NCBI GenBank assembly: GCA_039545355.1 | Contig: BCJJ01000001.1 | Span: forward strand, 152,427 to 216,426 | From: Trichosporon coremiiforme | Taxonomy: Eukaryota > Basidiomycota > Tremellomycetes > Trichosporonales > Trichosporonaceae | DNA length: 64,000 nt | Direction of reading: 5' to 3' | Part shown: positions 45,401-56,967 of the stretch, one piece after another | How positions within the stretch are numbered: the stretch's first letter is position 1 | Layout: each line of letters begins with the position of its first letter | Program-made: the position numbers and the translations under genes | The notes under the pieces: generated by a model | What the model was told of the DNA's origin: nothing | The model's database searches: none | The model's input: the letters and a program-made list of their open reading frames with translations, nothing else

Positions 45401-45609
45401 CGTCGAGTTTCTTCTCGGCTCTGCGGGCGGGAGATCAGCATCAGTCGCGGTACATTCGGTCCCATTCCGGCACGGGGCCAGGTCCCACCGTCTGTCGGCT
45501 GATAACACGGTTTGGGCAAGTCGACTCACTCTTGCCGCTGGGCATTGTCGACGCCGATGAGGGCATCGAGGATGACACTGATGTCACCGAGGAGGTGCTC
45601 GGTGGACAT
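42402..45609 (-). CDS. Importin-5/Kap121-like karyopherin, short C-terminus
   Basis: This is a HEAT-repeat importin-beta family protein, most like importin-5/Kap121/Sal3, which imports ribosomal proteins and histones. It is a multi-exon gene from ATG 45609 (MSTEHLLGDISVILDALIGV). The first joints are solid: AEKKLDELITLNAGGVLLLLAQ, then QRLLALILLRRVSFKFNPNP and the armadillo-like ETTRTRIEKVLIAGLRDEM. Later parts include WEGVANMAYEILNSLIV, DDWRAKYCSLTAIGTVAAGT and VREAAAALLIHFYDYND. The acidic loop PPPPPEDDGDVDAFYY matches the position of the importin-5 DGWE loop. The exon between about 44990 and 44850 could not be joined in frame. The protein ends at KVKETLCYFN. By my estimate it is 900-950 residues, roughly 150-200 shorter than importin-5, lacking the region that usually contains RPWPDRQWGLCIFDD. 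Confidence 0.8.
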
Positions 45610-46469
45610 GTTGCGATAGTCGATAGAAAGCCGAGCCAAGGGGAAGGTTCAGTGAAAGGTACACGAACGATTGCAGCCTCGACTGACCTGGCAGCAACTC
45701 GACCTCCACTCGTCCTCCACTTCCCAAAATGTCCCATTCATCTGATCCACCTGCTTCCTCTCGTCCCCGGCCTGTCGCCGCTCATCCAGCGGGCCCAGCA
45801 TGCCTCCTAACAGACCCCGCACGGCGCATGGCCAGGCCCTAGCGCACCGGTACCAGGCGCACACACCAACACATCCTCTTACCTGTTTCCCGGATCCAAA
45901 AGCCGTACAAGTTTATTAAGGCGGTGGTGACGCTCACTCACTCCCACATCCCACGCTCCCTGCTGCACATCTCCCCTCGTACATTGCATACAGTCTCAAT
46001 CTTCATTCATGGACTATGCATTTCAGGATCGCTCTTCAATGTTCATTACTCTTCTCAGCTGCGTTTCCCCGCCTTCTCCCATCCCCGTTGTCCACCTCTA
46101 TCCATGTCTTCCTCCCCCTTCGCTTATCTATATGGAAAGTAATGCAATCATACGAGAGGACAATAGAAGTATCTACTGCTATTTAGGGACATCGCCTTTC
46201 TAACATTCCTCCGCGCCCTGACTCTCCTCCGTCCCAGTCTTCACCCAGCACTTCCATCACCATGCCTCTGCTGCTTCCTTCCTCTGCTGATTGTATGTAA
46301 AACGAATATGTGATACTCCTCCCATTTCACAATCATCAAAACACACAGACGTTTTTAAACCAAAATAATGCGAGCCTTCTAACGCAAGGACGGATAAGGA
46401 ACAAAGTGGTACATTGTCTCGCGACGCGTGGTGGTAGTTGACAGTGATCAGAATCTCGCCTCAAGTCCT
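45610..46469. other. Karyopherin upstream region and HOG1 3' flank
   Basis: This is 860 bp of pyrimidine-rich plus-strand sequence with no supported gene. Confidence 0.45.
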
Positions 46470-47078
46470 CTAAGCAGCCGGAGCAGCGGCGGCAGTGCCG
46501 ACGTCGCCGGTCACCGGTCCCTCGGCGTCGTTCTGCGCAATGTCGCCAAGGTTATGGAAGTCTGCACGTCAACCACGGCGCCACGACAACGCTAAGTGTA
46601 GACTTACCGAGGATATCAGAGTACATCATCACCTTCCAGGTGTCAACGGGGAGGTCGGCGTCGTTGAACGACCAGTCGAACACCTCAGCGGCGACAGGCT
46701 CATCCGTGGGGTCGTGGTAAGGAGCAAGGTACTCGTGCGCCAATCCCTCAGTCGCCGAGATACGCGTGCGCGGGTCGAAGACGAGCATCTTCTCCAGCAG
46801 GTCAAGCGACAGCGGGTCCGCGCTGGGGAACTTCGTCGCGAAGGGCACCTTCTCCCGCTTGGGCAGGCTCTGGACGAATCGAAGGGTGTTCTCGCTAGCA
46901 ATCGTCTGGATAACGTCGTCAGGGGGAGTGCCAAGGAGTTCAGTGATGATCGAGAACTGGTTGACGTCTGCGTAGTCAGCGGGGCCATCCTGGCGCAACC
47001 TGCCCTATCAGAACGCTGCGGCGCCCGATAAGGAAGGGGAAAAGTAGATCAGACTCACGGTCCTTGCCGGGGAACAGA

Positions 47079-47110
<32 letters not shown>

Positions 47111-47902
47111 TCCAGTGCTCCAGATGTCGACGGCGACATCGTACTTCTGCCAGGTCAACATGATTTCGGGCGCGCGGTAGTAGCGCGTCGAAACGTAACC
47201 AGTCATCTGGGGGTCCTGGATACGTGCAAGACCGAAGTCGCAGATCTTAAGGTCACAGTTCTCGTTGACGAGGATGTTTGAGGGCTTCAGGTCACGGTGG
47301 ACGACGCCGGCAGAGTGGACGTACTTCAGACCACGGAGAATCTGGTACAGGAAGTACTGGATGAACTGCTTCTCCAATGGCCGGGACGTCAGGAGACGGT
47401 GCAGGTCGGTACCGAGGAGCTCCGTAACGAAGTAGATGTCCTCGAGGGGGGATATGAAGATGTCGCTGAGCGAGATGATCTGCAAGCCGTGCGTCAGCTC
47501 TCATCCTTCTGACGATACTGCCAGTCTGTCGGGGTGGCGTGCTTTGTAAACGGTCTCGGCTAAACTCACATTCTCGTGGCGGAGGTGCTTAAGAAGCTTG
47601 AGCTCACGGTATGTCCTCTTGCTCAGGACCGGGGTGGAGAAGGGCTTCATGATCTTCTTGATTGCCACTGATGTGCCCGAGAGCTGGTCCTTGGCCGAAC
47701 TGCGCGTGGTCAGGGCTGATCGGTCGAGCGTAAAGCAGTGTACACAGGCGTCGTGTTTACGTCGCCGTGAGATGCCAGCTCTGGGCCTTCCAACTTACCA
47801 GACGAGGCCGAAGGCACCCATGCCAACGGGCTGGAGGTCGACATAGCGAGTGGTAACCTCGAACACGGTTCCGAAGATCGATAGCTTAACAAAGTCGGCC
47901 AT
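46470..47902 (-). CDS. HOG1: Stress-activated MAP kinase Hog1 (p38 family)
   Basis: This is the terminal kinase of the osmotic and general stress cascade. It starts [20 protein letters not shown], with the glycine-rich loop GMGAFGLV split by the first intron. Later exons carry [18 protein letters not shown] (ATP lysine), the catalytic loop [16 protein letters not shown] and the DFG motif KICDFGLAR. The activation loop TGY ([17 protein letters not shown]) is the Hog1/p38 signature rather than the TEY of ERK. The C-terminal lobe includes [18 protein letters not shown]. The common-docking region is in [16 protein letters not shown] last intron (46607-46562) leads to [15 protein letters not shown] and the Ala-rich end TAAAAPAA. 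Long non-coding DNA upstream may reflect complex regulation. Confidence 0.97.
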
Positions 47903-49395
47903 GGTGGTGAGAGGGGAAGGGGTCTAGCGTTGGGGAGGGTTAGAAGCTGGATTGAATACGGTAACACCCGAGCACAACGTCGCCGAGCCGAGCGGAGGAT
48001 GGATAAGCAAGTTGAAAAGCAAGCGGAACAATAGGCGAGTGTCAGAAACGCATCGATGTCAGCAACAACGTCGGGCTCGAGACTGTTGGGGGCGTCGCGG
48101 GTGGCATCCAACTCCTCCGAGAAGATGAACTCACTCGAGTTGTGAGACAGGCGGGCTGGTTGCTGCAACGAGTCCGGAGAGTCAGTCACCGGCACTGAAA
48201 TGAACAGAGGCGCGCGTTTTCCAAGTATGCGTGCCAAGTGTGCCGGTTGCTGGGGGAACAGGGGCGGAATTCGGTCGTGAAGGCGCTGTTCGCTGTTTGC
48301 TTGCGGTGCAAGTGGTAGCTCGATCAGACCGAGGTGATGTGGTGGTGGGGAATCAGTCGGTTGGAGGAACGCGACGGAGTACTGGACGAAGTACGTGTTG
48401 GATGTGTCGGAGCAGTCGTTGGATTGCTGGACAAAGGGAGAGTGGGATGTAAGGCAGGAGGCTTGGGAAAGATGCCAGGGACGTCACGGGGAGCCTGGCG
48501 GTCCTGGGAGTTTTCTGGAGTGAGCCTAGGTGGAGGTCGAGGAATGAAAGAATGAGAGAGCGGAAGCGTAAACGAGAGCCGGGTATGTGCTAAAGCGTAG
48601 TGTATAGTGCACGGATGGCAGTTGACAGCTGACGGGGACACGAGTCGGGGTGTGGAGGAAAGCGAGTCAGCGGTTGGGGACGGGGTGAGTGGTGGTGAGA
48701 TTGGGGTGCAGAGCATACACCCCGCTTCCGCTCGCTGGTCGTAGGATGCTTCAGGCGCGCAGCGCGCAGGCTGGCAGGCTGGTTCTGAGTCGCATGGGTC
48801 TTGGTTCCCCAGGCCCAGACGAGACTTTGCAGGGTCCGGAGACACACGACACTCCGCGCAGGCGTACAGGCGGGTGGTAAACAGGCGACCGGCGAAAAAG
48901 GTTCCTAGTCGACTCTGGCCACTCACTCACGCCCTTAGCCGACTCGTAAGCTTTCAGTATTCAGGATCCTTCCTCGAGACCCCTCCACCCTGGCCACCAG
49001 CCGACCGCCCAGCCTACCACGATAGGGTGTTTTGCTCTTTTCTGTCCTTCTGCCCCTGTTCTCCTACCGTCCCCTCCTGGGGACGATTACGATGCTTATT
49101 CATGCCCAGTTGCTTGTTGGACTGGGCCACGCCTACGCCTGTACCCCGTCCAGGTGCCAAGTGCCTGCAGGCTCGATTCGCATCCCTCATCCCCGCACGA
49201 CGGACCCAGAAATAGCAAGCGACAACCTCACTGCTACACGGCTGCACAGATGCATGTGCCTCACGGTGCCTTCGCAGCTTGTCTCGCGTATTTCTCGCTG
49301 TGGGCACGGAGATGCCGGAGCCACGTGAACCGCAACGTCTAGTGCGCTAGCGCCGTTTTCCACCTTGCTCCTGTGATTGCCTGATACCTGAGACA

Positions 49396-49440
49396 AAGGA
49401 AGGACGCAGCCCCGCCTTCGCGGGGCTCGCGGCCTTCCTT
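49396..49440. other. Nested GC-rich hairpin
   Basis: An outer arm AAGGAAGG (49396-49403) pairs perfectly with CCTTCCTT (49433-49440), and an inner arm AGCCCCGC (49408-49415) pairs with GCGGGGCT (49420-49427) around a CTTC loop. The 4-5 nt spacers between the arms can pair partly. It could be a structured RNA, a pause or terminator, or a chromatin feature; the sequence alone does not decide. Confidence 0.6.
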
Positions 49441-50468
49441 GTTCGGCGCGAGGAAGCAGCCGCCAGCCCATATGACGGCGAGGCGCCGCAGCAAGTGACC
49501 GGGTCACTACCGCTGAGATCCGCCCAGCGTCACCAGTGACCCGGTGTGTCCAATCAAGCGCATTCCGCACGAACGCCATGCACGTCAAGTGTCCAGCTTG
49601 CTCAAGCTGCAACCGGGTTAACCAGACAGGGTCGCGCGCAGCCAAAGTGCAAACTCATGTAGACGTGAATGGCGACTGACTAATCTTAACCTCACGCCAA
49701 CGCCAAGGCGTGACCTACGAGGTCTGCTATTCCAGTGTCATCGGTCGTTCCTCTCTGGAATCTCCGCATACCTCGTGCCATCGCCCGGCCGATGTCTTGG
49801 AGGTATGTACACTTGTTTCCACTCCAAGCATTCGGTGTTGCACGCAGTCGAAAGACGCAGCCCAACAGGTCTGCCGGCGCCGGCAAGCCGGCTCTTGACC
49901 CGGTACCTTTGGACACCTGGTCAGATGCCCCAGGGCCGCACTGTCTATGACGTAGCGGGTGCGTTTCCAGACGCCTGGCCAGTCACATCAGCCCTTTTCT
50001 GCTGCCTGCTCTCCTGGATGGCGGCCGTCCTTGAACCTCTTTCGACAATGTTGGACCCATGGACCGAAGGTACCAACAATTCGTACGCGTGCGCGCGGTC
50101 TGCCTTAACCCCATCCAGCAGATGCTAGTGGAAACGATCCACCTTTCTTGATTTGTCTGCAGCACGCTACGATTCAGATGGCTGTGGCATGAGTGAAGCG
50201 TTCGAATGTCCTCTATACTATATTTAATGGTGATGTATTTGTGAAGTGAATGCAAAGGAAAACAGAATTGCCGAGCGCCTAACAGCCTCCAGTGCTGTGT
50301 CTAAACAGCACAGGGGCTCAACGCTGATACCCGAGGGGACAGCCTCGCAATTGCCCAATTCCAGGTTACGGTCTCGAGTTCCTGGCGTCCTCGTCGGCCC
50401 CCCTCTGCCGACCCTTACGCTCCCTGCTCGCCTGCTTCGTCCACCGCGACACTCCAGTCTGCCGCGCC

Positions 50469-50525
50469 CTTCCTCTCCTTCCTCTCCTTCCTCTCCTTCC
50501 TCTCCTTCCTCTCCTTCCTCTCCAG
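50469..50525. repeat. Pyrimidine microsatellite, TTCCTCTCC unit
   Basis: About six near-perfect copies of a 9-nt unit TTCCTCTCC run in tandem. It is 3' of the OPA3-like gene and probably non-coding; the minus-strand translation would be Lys/Arg/Glu repeats. Confidence 0.85.
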
Positions 50526-50701
50526 TCCTCTAACTGCGAAGCAGCCTGTGCTGCGTGCTCTCTGTTTTAGGTTTGATCCGCAGCCTGAACGCGTCGGCGC
50601 TCCTGACCCAATTACAACAGCTGGTTGACGAACAGGGTGAGCACGTTTCGGCGAAGGCCACGGCCTGGATCTGGGCACCCTCAGCGGCCGACCGTGCAGA
50701 T

Positions 50702-51913
50702 CTAGCTCGGTCGCTGAGTGTCGTCGCCCTCCTCGAGGATCGCCACCTTCTTCTTGACCGGCTCAGGCTGGCGCGCAGGTCGCGCAGGGCGGGCGGGGCG
50801 AGCGGGCGTCGACTCGTGAGTTGCGTGCTCCTTTGCCAACTCTCCCATCGCGGCCGCGTTCATAGCAGCAAAGCCGGGGCTCAGCGGCTGTACCTTCCGC
50901 ATGTCCTTGATCTCCTTCAGCACGGCACTCGGGTCCTCGTCATCATCGTTGATCATGGACGTTCCGAAAGTGTTGAGCTTGTCGTTCTCCGAGCCGTCAA
51001 GGTTACGCAGGGCGAATGGCTGCCCTGGAAGATTCTGCAGCAGATCTTTGATCTCGCTGTCCTTGTGGCCCAGGTCGATCCAGCCCTGGCGCATGCCGTT
51101 TTGGATGACCGTTGAGAGAATTCGTTCAAGGCCCACGCTCCTGTGATTGGGGAAGGTATAGTTGGGGGATTGAATCAAGTGGACGAAGTCGTCATGGCAC
51201 CAGACACGGATGCGAAGGTGTCAGCACGATGCACACGATTAGTTCAACGACGTCTTACTCACCTCTCTTCTAGCACAGACACTTCTGCTTTTTCTACGTT
51301 CTTCAATTTCTCCACTTCTTCTTCCAGCGTAGCGATCTTATCGGCGACCATGTCTCGTCGTTTCGTATCTTTCCGACTTGATCGATAGGCTTCTCCTAGA
51401 ATCAAACCTGCTCCTACCATGAACAGGAACGTTTCTGATAGTGTTTGCGCACCGTTTTGGATGGCTCTGCAAGGTCAGCATACTCCTTTGGAGATGGACC
51501 GAGCATCCTCACTTGGCATCGTTGAGCGGCTTGATCTTTGCAGCCTCCTCGTTCAGGAGGCCCATGCGCATGCGCGCCTCGGTTCGGTGCATACGCTGAG
51601 GTCAGCGCCGTCAAATACCGATCACATACCTGGGCTAGTTCGATACAGAGTCTGCGGAAGCTCTCATGTCTGCAGGTTGAATGGCGTGTGTTCCACAGCA
51701 GCGGTAGATGAGATAGTGCGGCGACAAGATAACGGTGCAGTGGTCAGACATGCGTTTCTTCTACTACCCTCTTCTCTGCAGGCTTACTGGGTAGCTTGAG
51801 CCTTTATCGTGTTCGCAATCGGCTTGGCAAGGGTCTGATAATTGGGTCAGCCTCATTGTTGTGTGCCAGTGACTCACTTTCACCGCCAGAGTGAAGATCT
51901 TGACGGACGCCAT
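50702..51913 (-). CDS. OPA3-like mitochondrial protein
   Basis: OPA3 family members are mitochondrial proteins of unclear biochemical role; human OPA3 is linked to optic atrophy and 3-methylglutaconic aciduria. From ATG 51913 the exons read MASVKIFTLAVK, TLAKPIANTIKAQAT, then HESFRRLCIELAQ, RMHRTEARMRMGLLNEEAAKI and AIQNGAQTLSETFLFMVGAG. Each joins in frame across short introns with CTGAC branch sites. The order matches the OPA3 N-terminal motifs (K-x-S/A-K-P-I-A-x-x-I, the HE-F-R-x-x-C segment, the R-M-R-M-GL/NE-x-A-A block and the glycine-rich helix). A coiled coil (DKIATLEEEVEKLKNVEKAE) follows. A final intron leads to a C-terminal extension of about 150 residues (ERILSTVIQNGMRQGWIDLG, then Ala/Arg/Pro repeats). 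The extension is absent from animal OPA3. Confidence 0.9.
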
Positions 51914-52740
51914 GGTCGGTCACGCGACGTTTGAGATGTGTAGGTCGAAAACGAGCCGAATTCCAGTGTCCCAGGTAGACAAGAAGTCAGATGCCCTCCG
52001 TTGATCGAGTTGCAATCTGCTATATGTTAGGAAGACAGTTGCAAACTGTCTTCGTTTAAAGAGTTCAGATCCGCAAGATCCTCGCTACCGCAATTCGCTA
52101 CAAGTTAGCTGGCCGATTACGCCGGTGACGCGCGTCAATTCGGCTGTTGCCAGCGATCAAGCTTAGGCGGCCACGCGGTGGTAAATCCGAAGATAATCCG
52201 GCGGTGTGGAGACCGGTTGACGTAACCCGGGTGCCCCAGAAGTTACAGATAGGCATTGCCTTGTTGTCGTCGAGGAATGGATCGCTGGTTTGTGACAACG
52301 ACAAACCTGCCGCTGCCCATTGGGAACGATATGAGCGCGCGGGCTCATCCCAGTGAGTTGACTGCATACCAACCGCTTCCGAGATGGGCGGGTGCAAGAG
52401 GAAGAACGCGGCTTGGAGTCTGCATGGGCGTGTCCATGTGGCTCAGACATCTGCTTCTGTGCTAACTTTTCCGGCGCATCCAACTGACGGCGAGAAGGGC
52501 TGACACCAGAACTTGCGCTCATCACCCTGTGAATCATGTCGAGAAGCACAGACCTCGACCCAGCAACGAACTCATTCACAGCATAGGTGCCTCAACTCTT
52601 TAACCTCCGCACACACACCGCCGCAAGGCGTTCGACTGCATAGCTGGCCAACATCTGACAACATTCTAACGACTCCTCATATCAAACTACTCCACACACC
52701 CTCTTTACGAACCGAACGACCTATTCTCTAACCATAACCG
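51914..52740. other. Divergent promoter region, OPA3-like / RdRP
   Basis: This is 827 bp between divergent start codons. I see no gene. Directly before the RdRP ATG the sequence is A/C-rich without obvious introns. Confidence 0.4.
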
Positions 52741-55700
52741 ATGATGAAGCTCGAAGCGCAGGGATGGGACTTCCCGATCGACCTCGACGGACACGGGTGG
52801 TCGAGCGACGACGGTGACTCACCGGACCCCCCTCCTGTCCCCATCAAGGACACCATATACCCGCCTTTACCTGACATAGGTGCGAGGGCCGCTCAGCTCG
52901 ACTATCCGGCGTGGGCAGCTCAGAAACTCCGACAGCAGCAGTCCTCATTCGAACTGCTGAGAGCCAAGCTGACAGCAACCCCTTCTCAACCCCCACTCTA
53001 CACAGGCGCCAAAGCACCCCGATCCATTCCTTCTGCCGAGACGTACACGCCGGTTCTCTCGATGCCGCAGAGAAGGGGCATCACTCTCCCGGAAAACGGA
53101 GCAAAGGCGTCTTCGCGGGCAGAGGCTCGGACAGGTATCACGCCTCAGTTCTCCAGGGTCAGTGTGAAACAACCACCGTCGGCACCTTCACCGGTCCGGC
53201 TGCCCAAGCTGGCACCGAAGCCCACTGCCAACTGGTCATTGACCTCGCCTCTTAACGCTGTCCCGGCTGGAAGTGAGTACTTGGAGGTGATCCCTCGAAA
53301 TCCGTACCAAGCCTACCTGAACGACAATATCTCCTATTACGTCCAATGGGAGCTGGAGCGCCAGCTGCTGCTTGCAGACCTCACCTGGGAGAATGTTCGA
53401 TTCGAGGATTTCGAAGTATTACGAGGCGATGCGGTCACGGCGATGCCATCAGTGCCGCTGGTCGTGCACAAGATTGGCGCGCGAGAAGCCAAGCTGGTCG
53501 AGACCGACATGTCTGCCGTATCGACTCGCATACTGATCGAGATCGATCAAGAAGAACGCTCGATCATGGAACAGGACCTCCGTGGCGTGCAGAACGACTC
53601 GCGGGACTGGTCTTACGGAGGCAAGCTGATGCTTGCGGTCAATCTGGATTACGACACCAATCCGACCACGCCGCTCAACTCTCCCGGCTCCTACGCCGAT
53701 GGAAACCTCTTTGCGCCGATCTGGCCCTTCAACATGCAACTCCAGCCGATTGAGATGCCTGGTCGTTCCAACAGGCTGGCCCGACGCTTTGGTAGCCGAC
53801 GCCTCCTGCACCTGAGGTTTGGTTCTGTTCCACGTCAGCAGCGTGACCTCGTGTTTGGGCTGTTTCGGGGTCATGGCCTCGTGCTTTTCGGAAGGGTGTT
53901 CAGAGTGCTCTACATTCCTATGGATAGCGACACGGCAATCGCTGTCCAGGTCGATGAAGCAACCCCTGGTGCACCTGCACTGAAAGAGCCGAAAGTCTTC
54001 TCCTTCCTCCAGCTACTCGGATGTGAGTTCAGTGGAAGAACGTTTTCTAACTCGATGCAGCCTACAATGACATCCGCGCAAAGCCGACACAGGCAATGGC
54101 CAAGTGGGCTGCACGGCTGCAGCTCGTCATGTCTGACAGCGTTCCTGTGGCGCGCATTGAGAAGAGCATGATCAAAGTGATCCCCGACATCGTATGCCTC
54201 ACCACCACAAACCCATCTGATCCGGCAGCTTGCGAGATCCTGAGTGACGGATGCGGCCTCATGTGTAAGGCGCAGCGATATGCAATTCGCTGACGACAAT
54301 CAGCATCCCGCTTAGCCCAGAGAATTGTGCAACACCCGTTCTTTGCTGATCTCCGCTGGCCACCGTGCTCCGTGCAGGTGCGCTTGGGTGGATCCAAGGG
54401 CGTTCTCTCGCTTATGAGCAGGGAGCAGGAGGAAGACTACGAGGCAGACGTCGTCTTACGCCCGTCGATGATTAAGTCGAATTCGGCTGCGGGGTTCTCT
54501 GACGACCCGTCTGTTCTCACTCTCGACGTACTCAAAGTGGATGGACTGAAAGTTGGTTGCAATCTCTCCAGTGAAGCCATCATCATCATGGAGGACCAGG
54601 GCGTCCCGGCAGACGTCCTGGTCTCCAAAGTGGAACTCGAATTTGAGAAGATTCGAGAGAGTCTGCTTCCGACTCCGCACCCTGGCGAGAATGACGATGA
54701 TGTTCGGCTACGGCTTCTCCATGCTGTCTACACCTTGGGAGGCGTTGGTAGTGAGCGGGAGAGGAGACGCTGCCGACAGCTCGGGAAGTCGACGAAGGTG
54801 GCAGGACTATCCCTGGAGAGCACTCAGCGAGATGAGCATGAGGAAGAAACCTCAGTGGCGGAAAAGTAAGTTCAGTAATTCATCGGTCAGCTAACATCAG
54901 GCTGTACCGTTGCCTGCAGAGCGGCTTCCTGCCGGAGGAATCTGTGTGGATATCACAGAAGCTGAAATTCCTGGTCAGGTCGTTGACGGATCGCGCCGTT
55001 AGTGACTTCAAACTGCCTGTAGAGCAAAGCCTTTCGGCTTTGATTGTGCCGGATACCTTGGGTGTCCTCAAGCCCAATGAAATCTATATCGCTCCTTCCT
55101 CAGCCACGGTAATCAATCTTAGAACTCTACGGGTAAGCTCTCCCTCCCTCGGCCACGCTTACGAGACAGCCCATGAGCTGCATCGAAGGCGATGTTCTGA
55201 TCTTCCGGTCACCCTGCAAGCTGCCGACGGACGTGCGCAAGATGAAGGCCGTCTATCACTCCAAGCTTAAGCACCTGCAGGACTGCATCGTTTTGTCAGC
55301 GGACAGCGCGATGTGCAGCACCTCCCCGGCTAGTTTGCTCGCAGGTGGAGATTACGACGGTGATACTGCGACTGTCATTTGGGATGACGATCTCGTCCGG
55401 CCGTTCCGTAACGCGCCTGAGCCTGATACGGATGAGAAGGAGTTTCAGGCCGAAAACTTTAACAAGGAGGTTGTCGCTGTTATCGACTTCTTGCACGCCG
55501 TCAGAGGCAGGTCGCATGGCAAAGAAGAAGAGGCTAGAATGATCATCAACCTGCAGCACTTCCTCCTGGGAGGCATGATGGACCAGCAGTTGGCTGGACG
55601 CTACTCGACCATGCACGACTACGCCGTATACACGCTTGGACCGTCTCACCCAGTGTCTGTCCGCCTCGCAAACATGTTCTGTCTCGTATTGGACTCGAGA

Positions 55701-56584
55701 AAGTCTGGCTTGACTGTCAAGCCGGATGTGTTGAGGGCAGACTTGCAGCGCTACGGCAGCCAGGAGGTTTTCTGGAGGAAGTTCAAGAAGGGCCAGCTCA
55801 ACGGCGAGTACAACATAACATACGCGAAACGCTCCAAAAACCTACCTGAGTTCATAGTGAGTGAAACTCTCTGTACTCCTGGTTTTGACGCTGACTAGCA
55901 GATGGACAAGCTGTATAATGCGGCAAAGAGTGCACAGCTCGAGGCCCTTCGAGCCTTTGAAGTCCGGGAGGGGCCTGACGACTTCTCCCGCCTGCTTCAC
56001 GAATACACCGCGTTCAGGGAGTCCATGGAGGATGAAGAAACGCACCTTCAGCTGTCGATCCTGAACAAGCACGTAAACGCATGTGTAGAGCTTCTTTCCC
56101 TAGTTTACTTCTCAGGGGAAGACCTTGGCGATGCGTACACGAAGCGACTGAAGAATGGACGCTTCTACCAGCGCCAGGCGTGGTCGCAGGAGAATATGGC
56201 TGACGATGCGTCCATTGCATCATCTCCCAGTTCGTCGCGGACGAACTCGTCAAAGCCCACATCGGCAGAGGTTCTTAAGCGAATGAACGCCTTGAGGCAG
56301 CTGTGGACGAGTCTACCTAAAGGGTCCAAGATCCCACGCCTTGCGTCTCTAGGATCAGCTAGGCTCGAAGAGTTGAAGATTCTGTGCTGCATCGATATCT
56401 GTAGGCGCTCGCGACGCGCCACCAAACTACCGTGAGTTCACAGAACAAGAGCAAGCTGACAATCAGGTTCGAGCTGGACTTGAACACCATGTGCAAACTG
56501 AAGGCCCAGGGCGTTGGGACCACCGTTACCATCGCAGAGCAATGCGAAAGGGACCTCCGCCCCAAACGATACAGGCGGGAATAG
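52741..56584 (+). CDS. RNA-dependent RNA polymerase of the RNAi pathway (QDE-1/Rdp1 type)
   Basis: Cellular RdRPs make double-stranded RNA from aberrant or transposon transcripts to feed Dicer and Argonaute. Seven exons give 1204 residues and all joints close in frame; introns are 54023-54060, 54265-54303, 54866-54900, 55133-55169, 55857-55901 and 56432-56466. Family landmarks are intact. DGCGLMSSRLA spans intron 2, with VQVRLGGSKGVLSL after it. The substrate-binding segment MSCIEGDVLIFRSP follows. The catalytic loop is LLAGGDYDGDTATVIWDDDL, with the metal-binding aspartates at about residues 820-824, followed by the typical RMIINLQHFLLGG region. The N-terminal 170 residues are Pro/Ser-rich and probably disordered. 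No stop or frameshift is seen, so the gene looks functional. Its neighbours are not RNAi genes, but a solo LTR lies about 0.4 kb past its 3' end. Confidence 0.96.
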
Positions 56585-56785
56585 ATGTATATAATACTGC
56601 ATTGTTACCCCACCATTCCAGGGGGAGACTGACCCAGCTTGATGTCTTGGGTGCACCATCCTGGGGATCTACTGGACAGCCGAGCATGTCTTCAAAGATG
56701 CATACAAGCGAGAAAGAAGCTCTGCGAAAATTTCGATTGCGTGGGATCGGAATACAGTCCTTGGACAGTCCGTGCGTTCAACAAT

Positions 56786-56869
56786 TGCCCTATGGCTCAG
56801 TTGGCTAGCGCGTGGAGCTGTTATTAGTAACATACTCCGAGGTCCACGGTTCGAGCCCGTGTGGGGCAG
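56786..56869 (+). tRNA. tRNA-Asn (GUU) with 10-nt intron, copy 1
   Basis: The acceptor stem TGCCCTA pairs with TGGGGCA. The anticodon arm TGGAG-CTGTTA...A-CTCCG carries GUU at 56820-56822, with a 10-nt intron TTAGTAACAT at 56824-56833 after position 37. The T arm is CACGG-TTCGAGC-CCGTG. Two further copies have identical exons. Confidence 0.9.
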
Positions 56870-56967
56870 TTCTTTTGCAGTTCTACGCGCCTGGAGGTGT
56901 TCTTTAGTTTTGGACGTTCGGGAGAACGAGGGTCGAAGGACCGGTGAGGTCTCGACGTTTCATTCGC

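Larger units (their letters stand above)
47903..50701. other. Long intergenic region upstream of HOG1
   Basis: This is 2.8 kb with no supported protein gene. The longest frame (about 200 codons on the minus strand near 48324-48926) is Pro/Ser/Thr-rich and lacks start context, so it is more likely 5' leader or promoter. It contains a strong nested hairpin at 49396-49440, an AGTGACC-G-GGTCACT inverted repeat near 49494, and a pyrimidine microsatellite at 50469-50525. Confidence 0.5.

Noticed and set aside
48324..48926. 200-codon minus-strand frame upstream of HOG1
   Set aside because: It has Pro/Ser/Thr-rich composition without motifs or start context; most likely HOG1 leader or promoter sequence.
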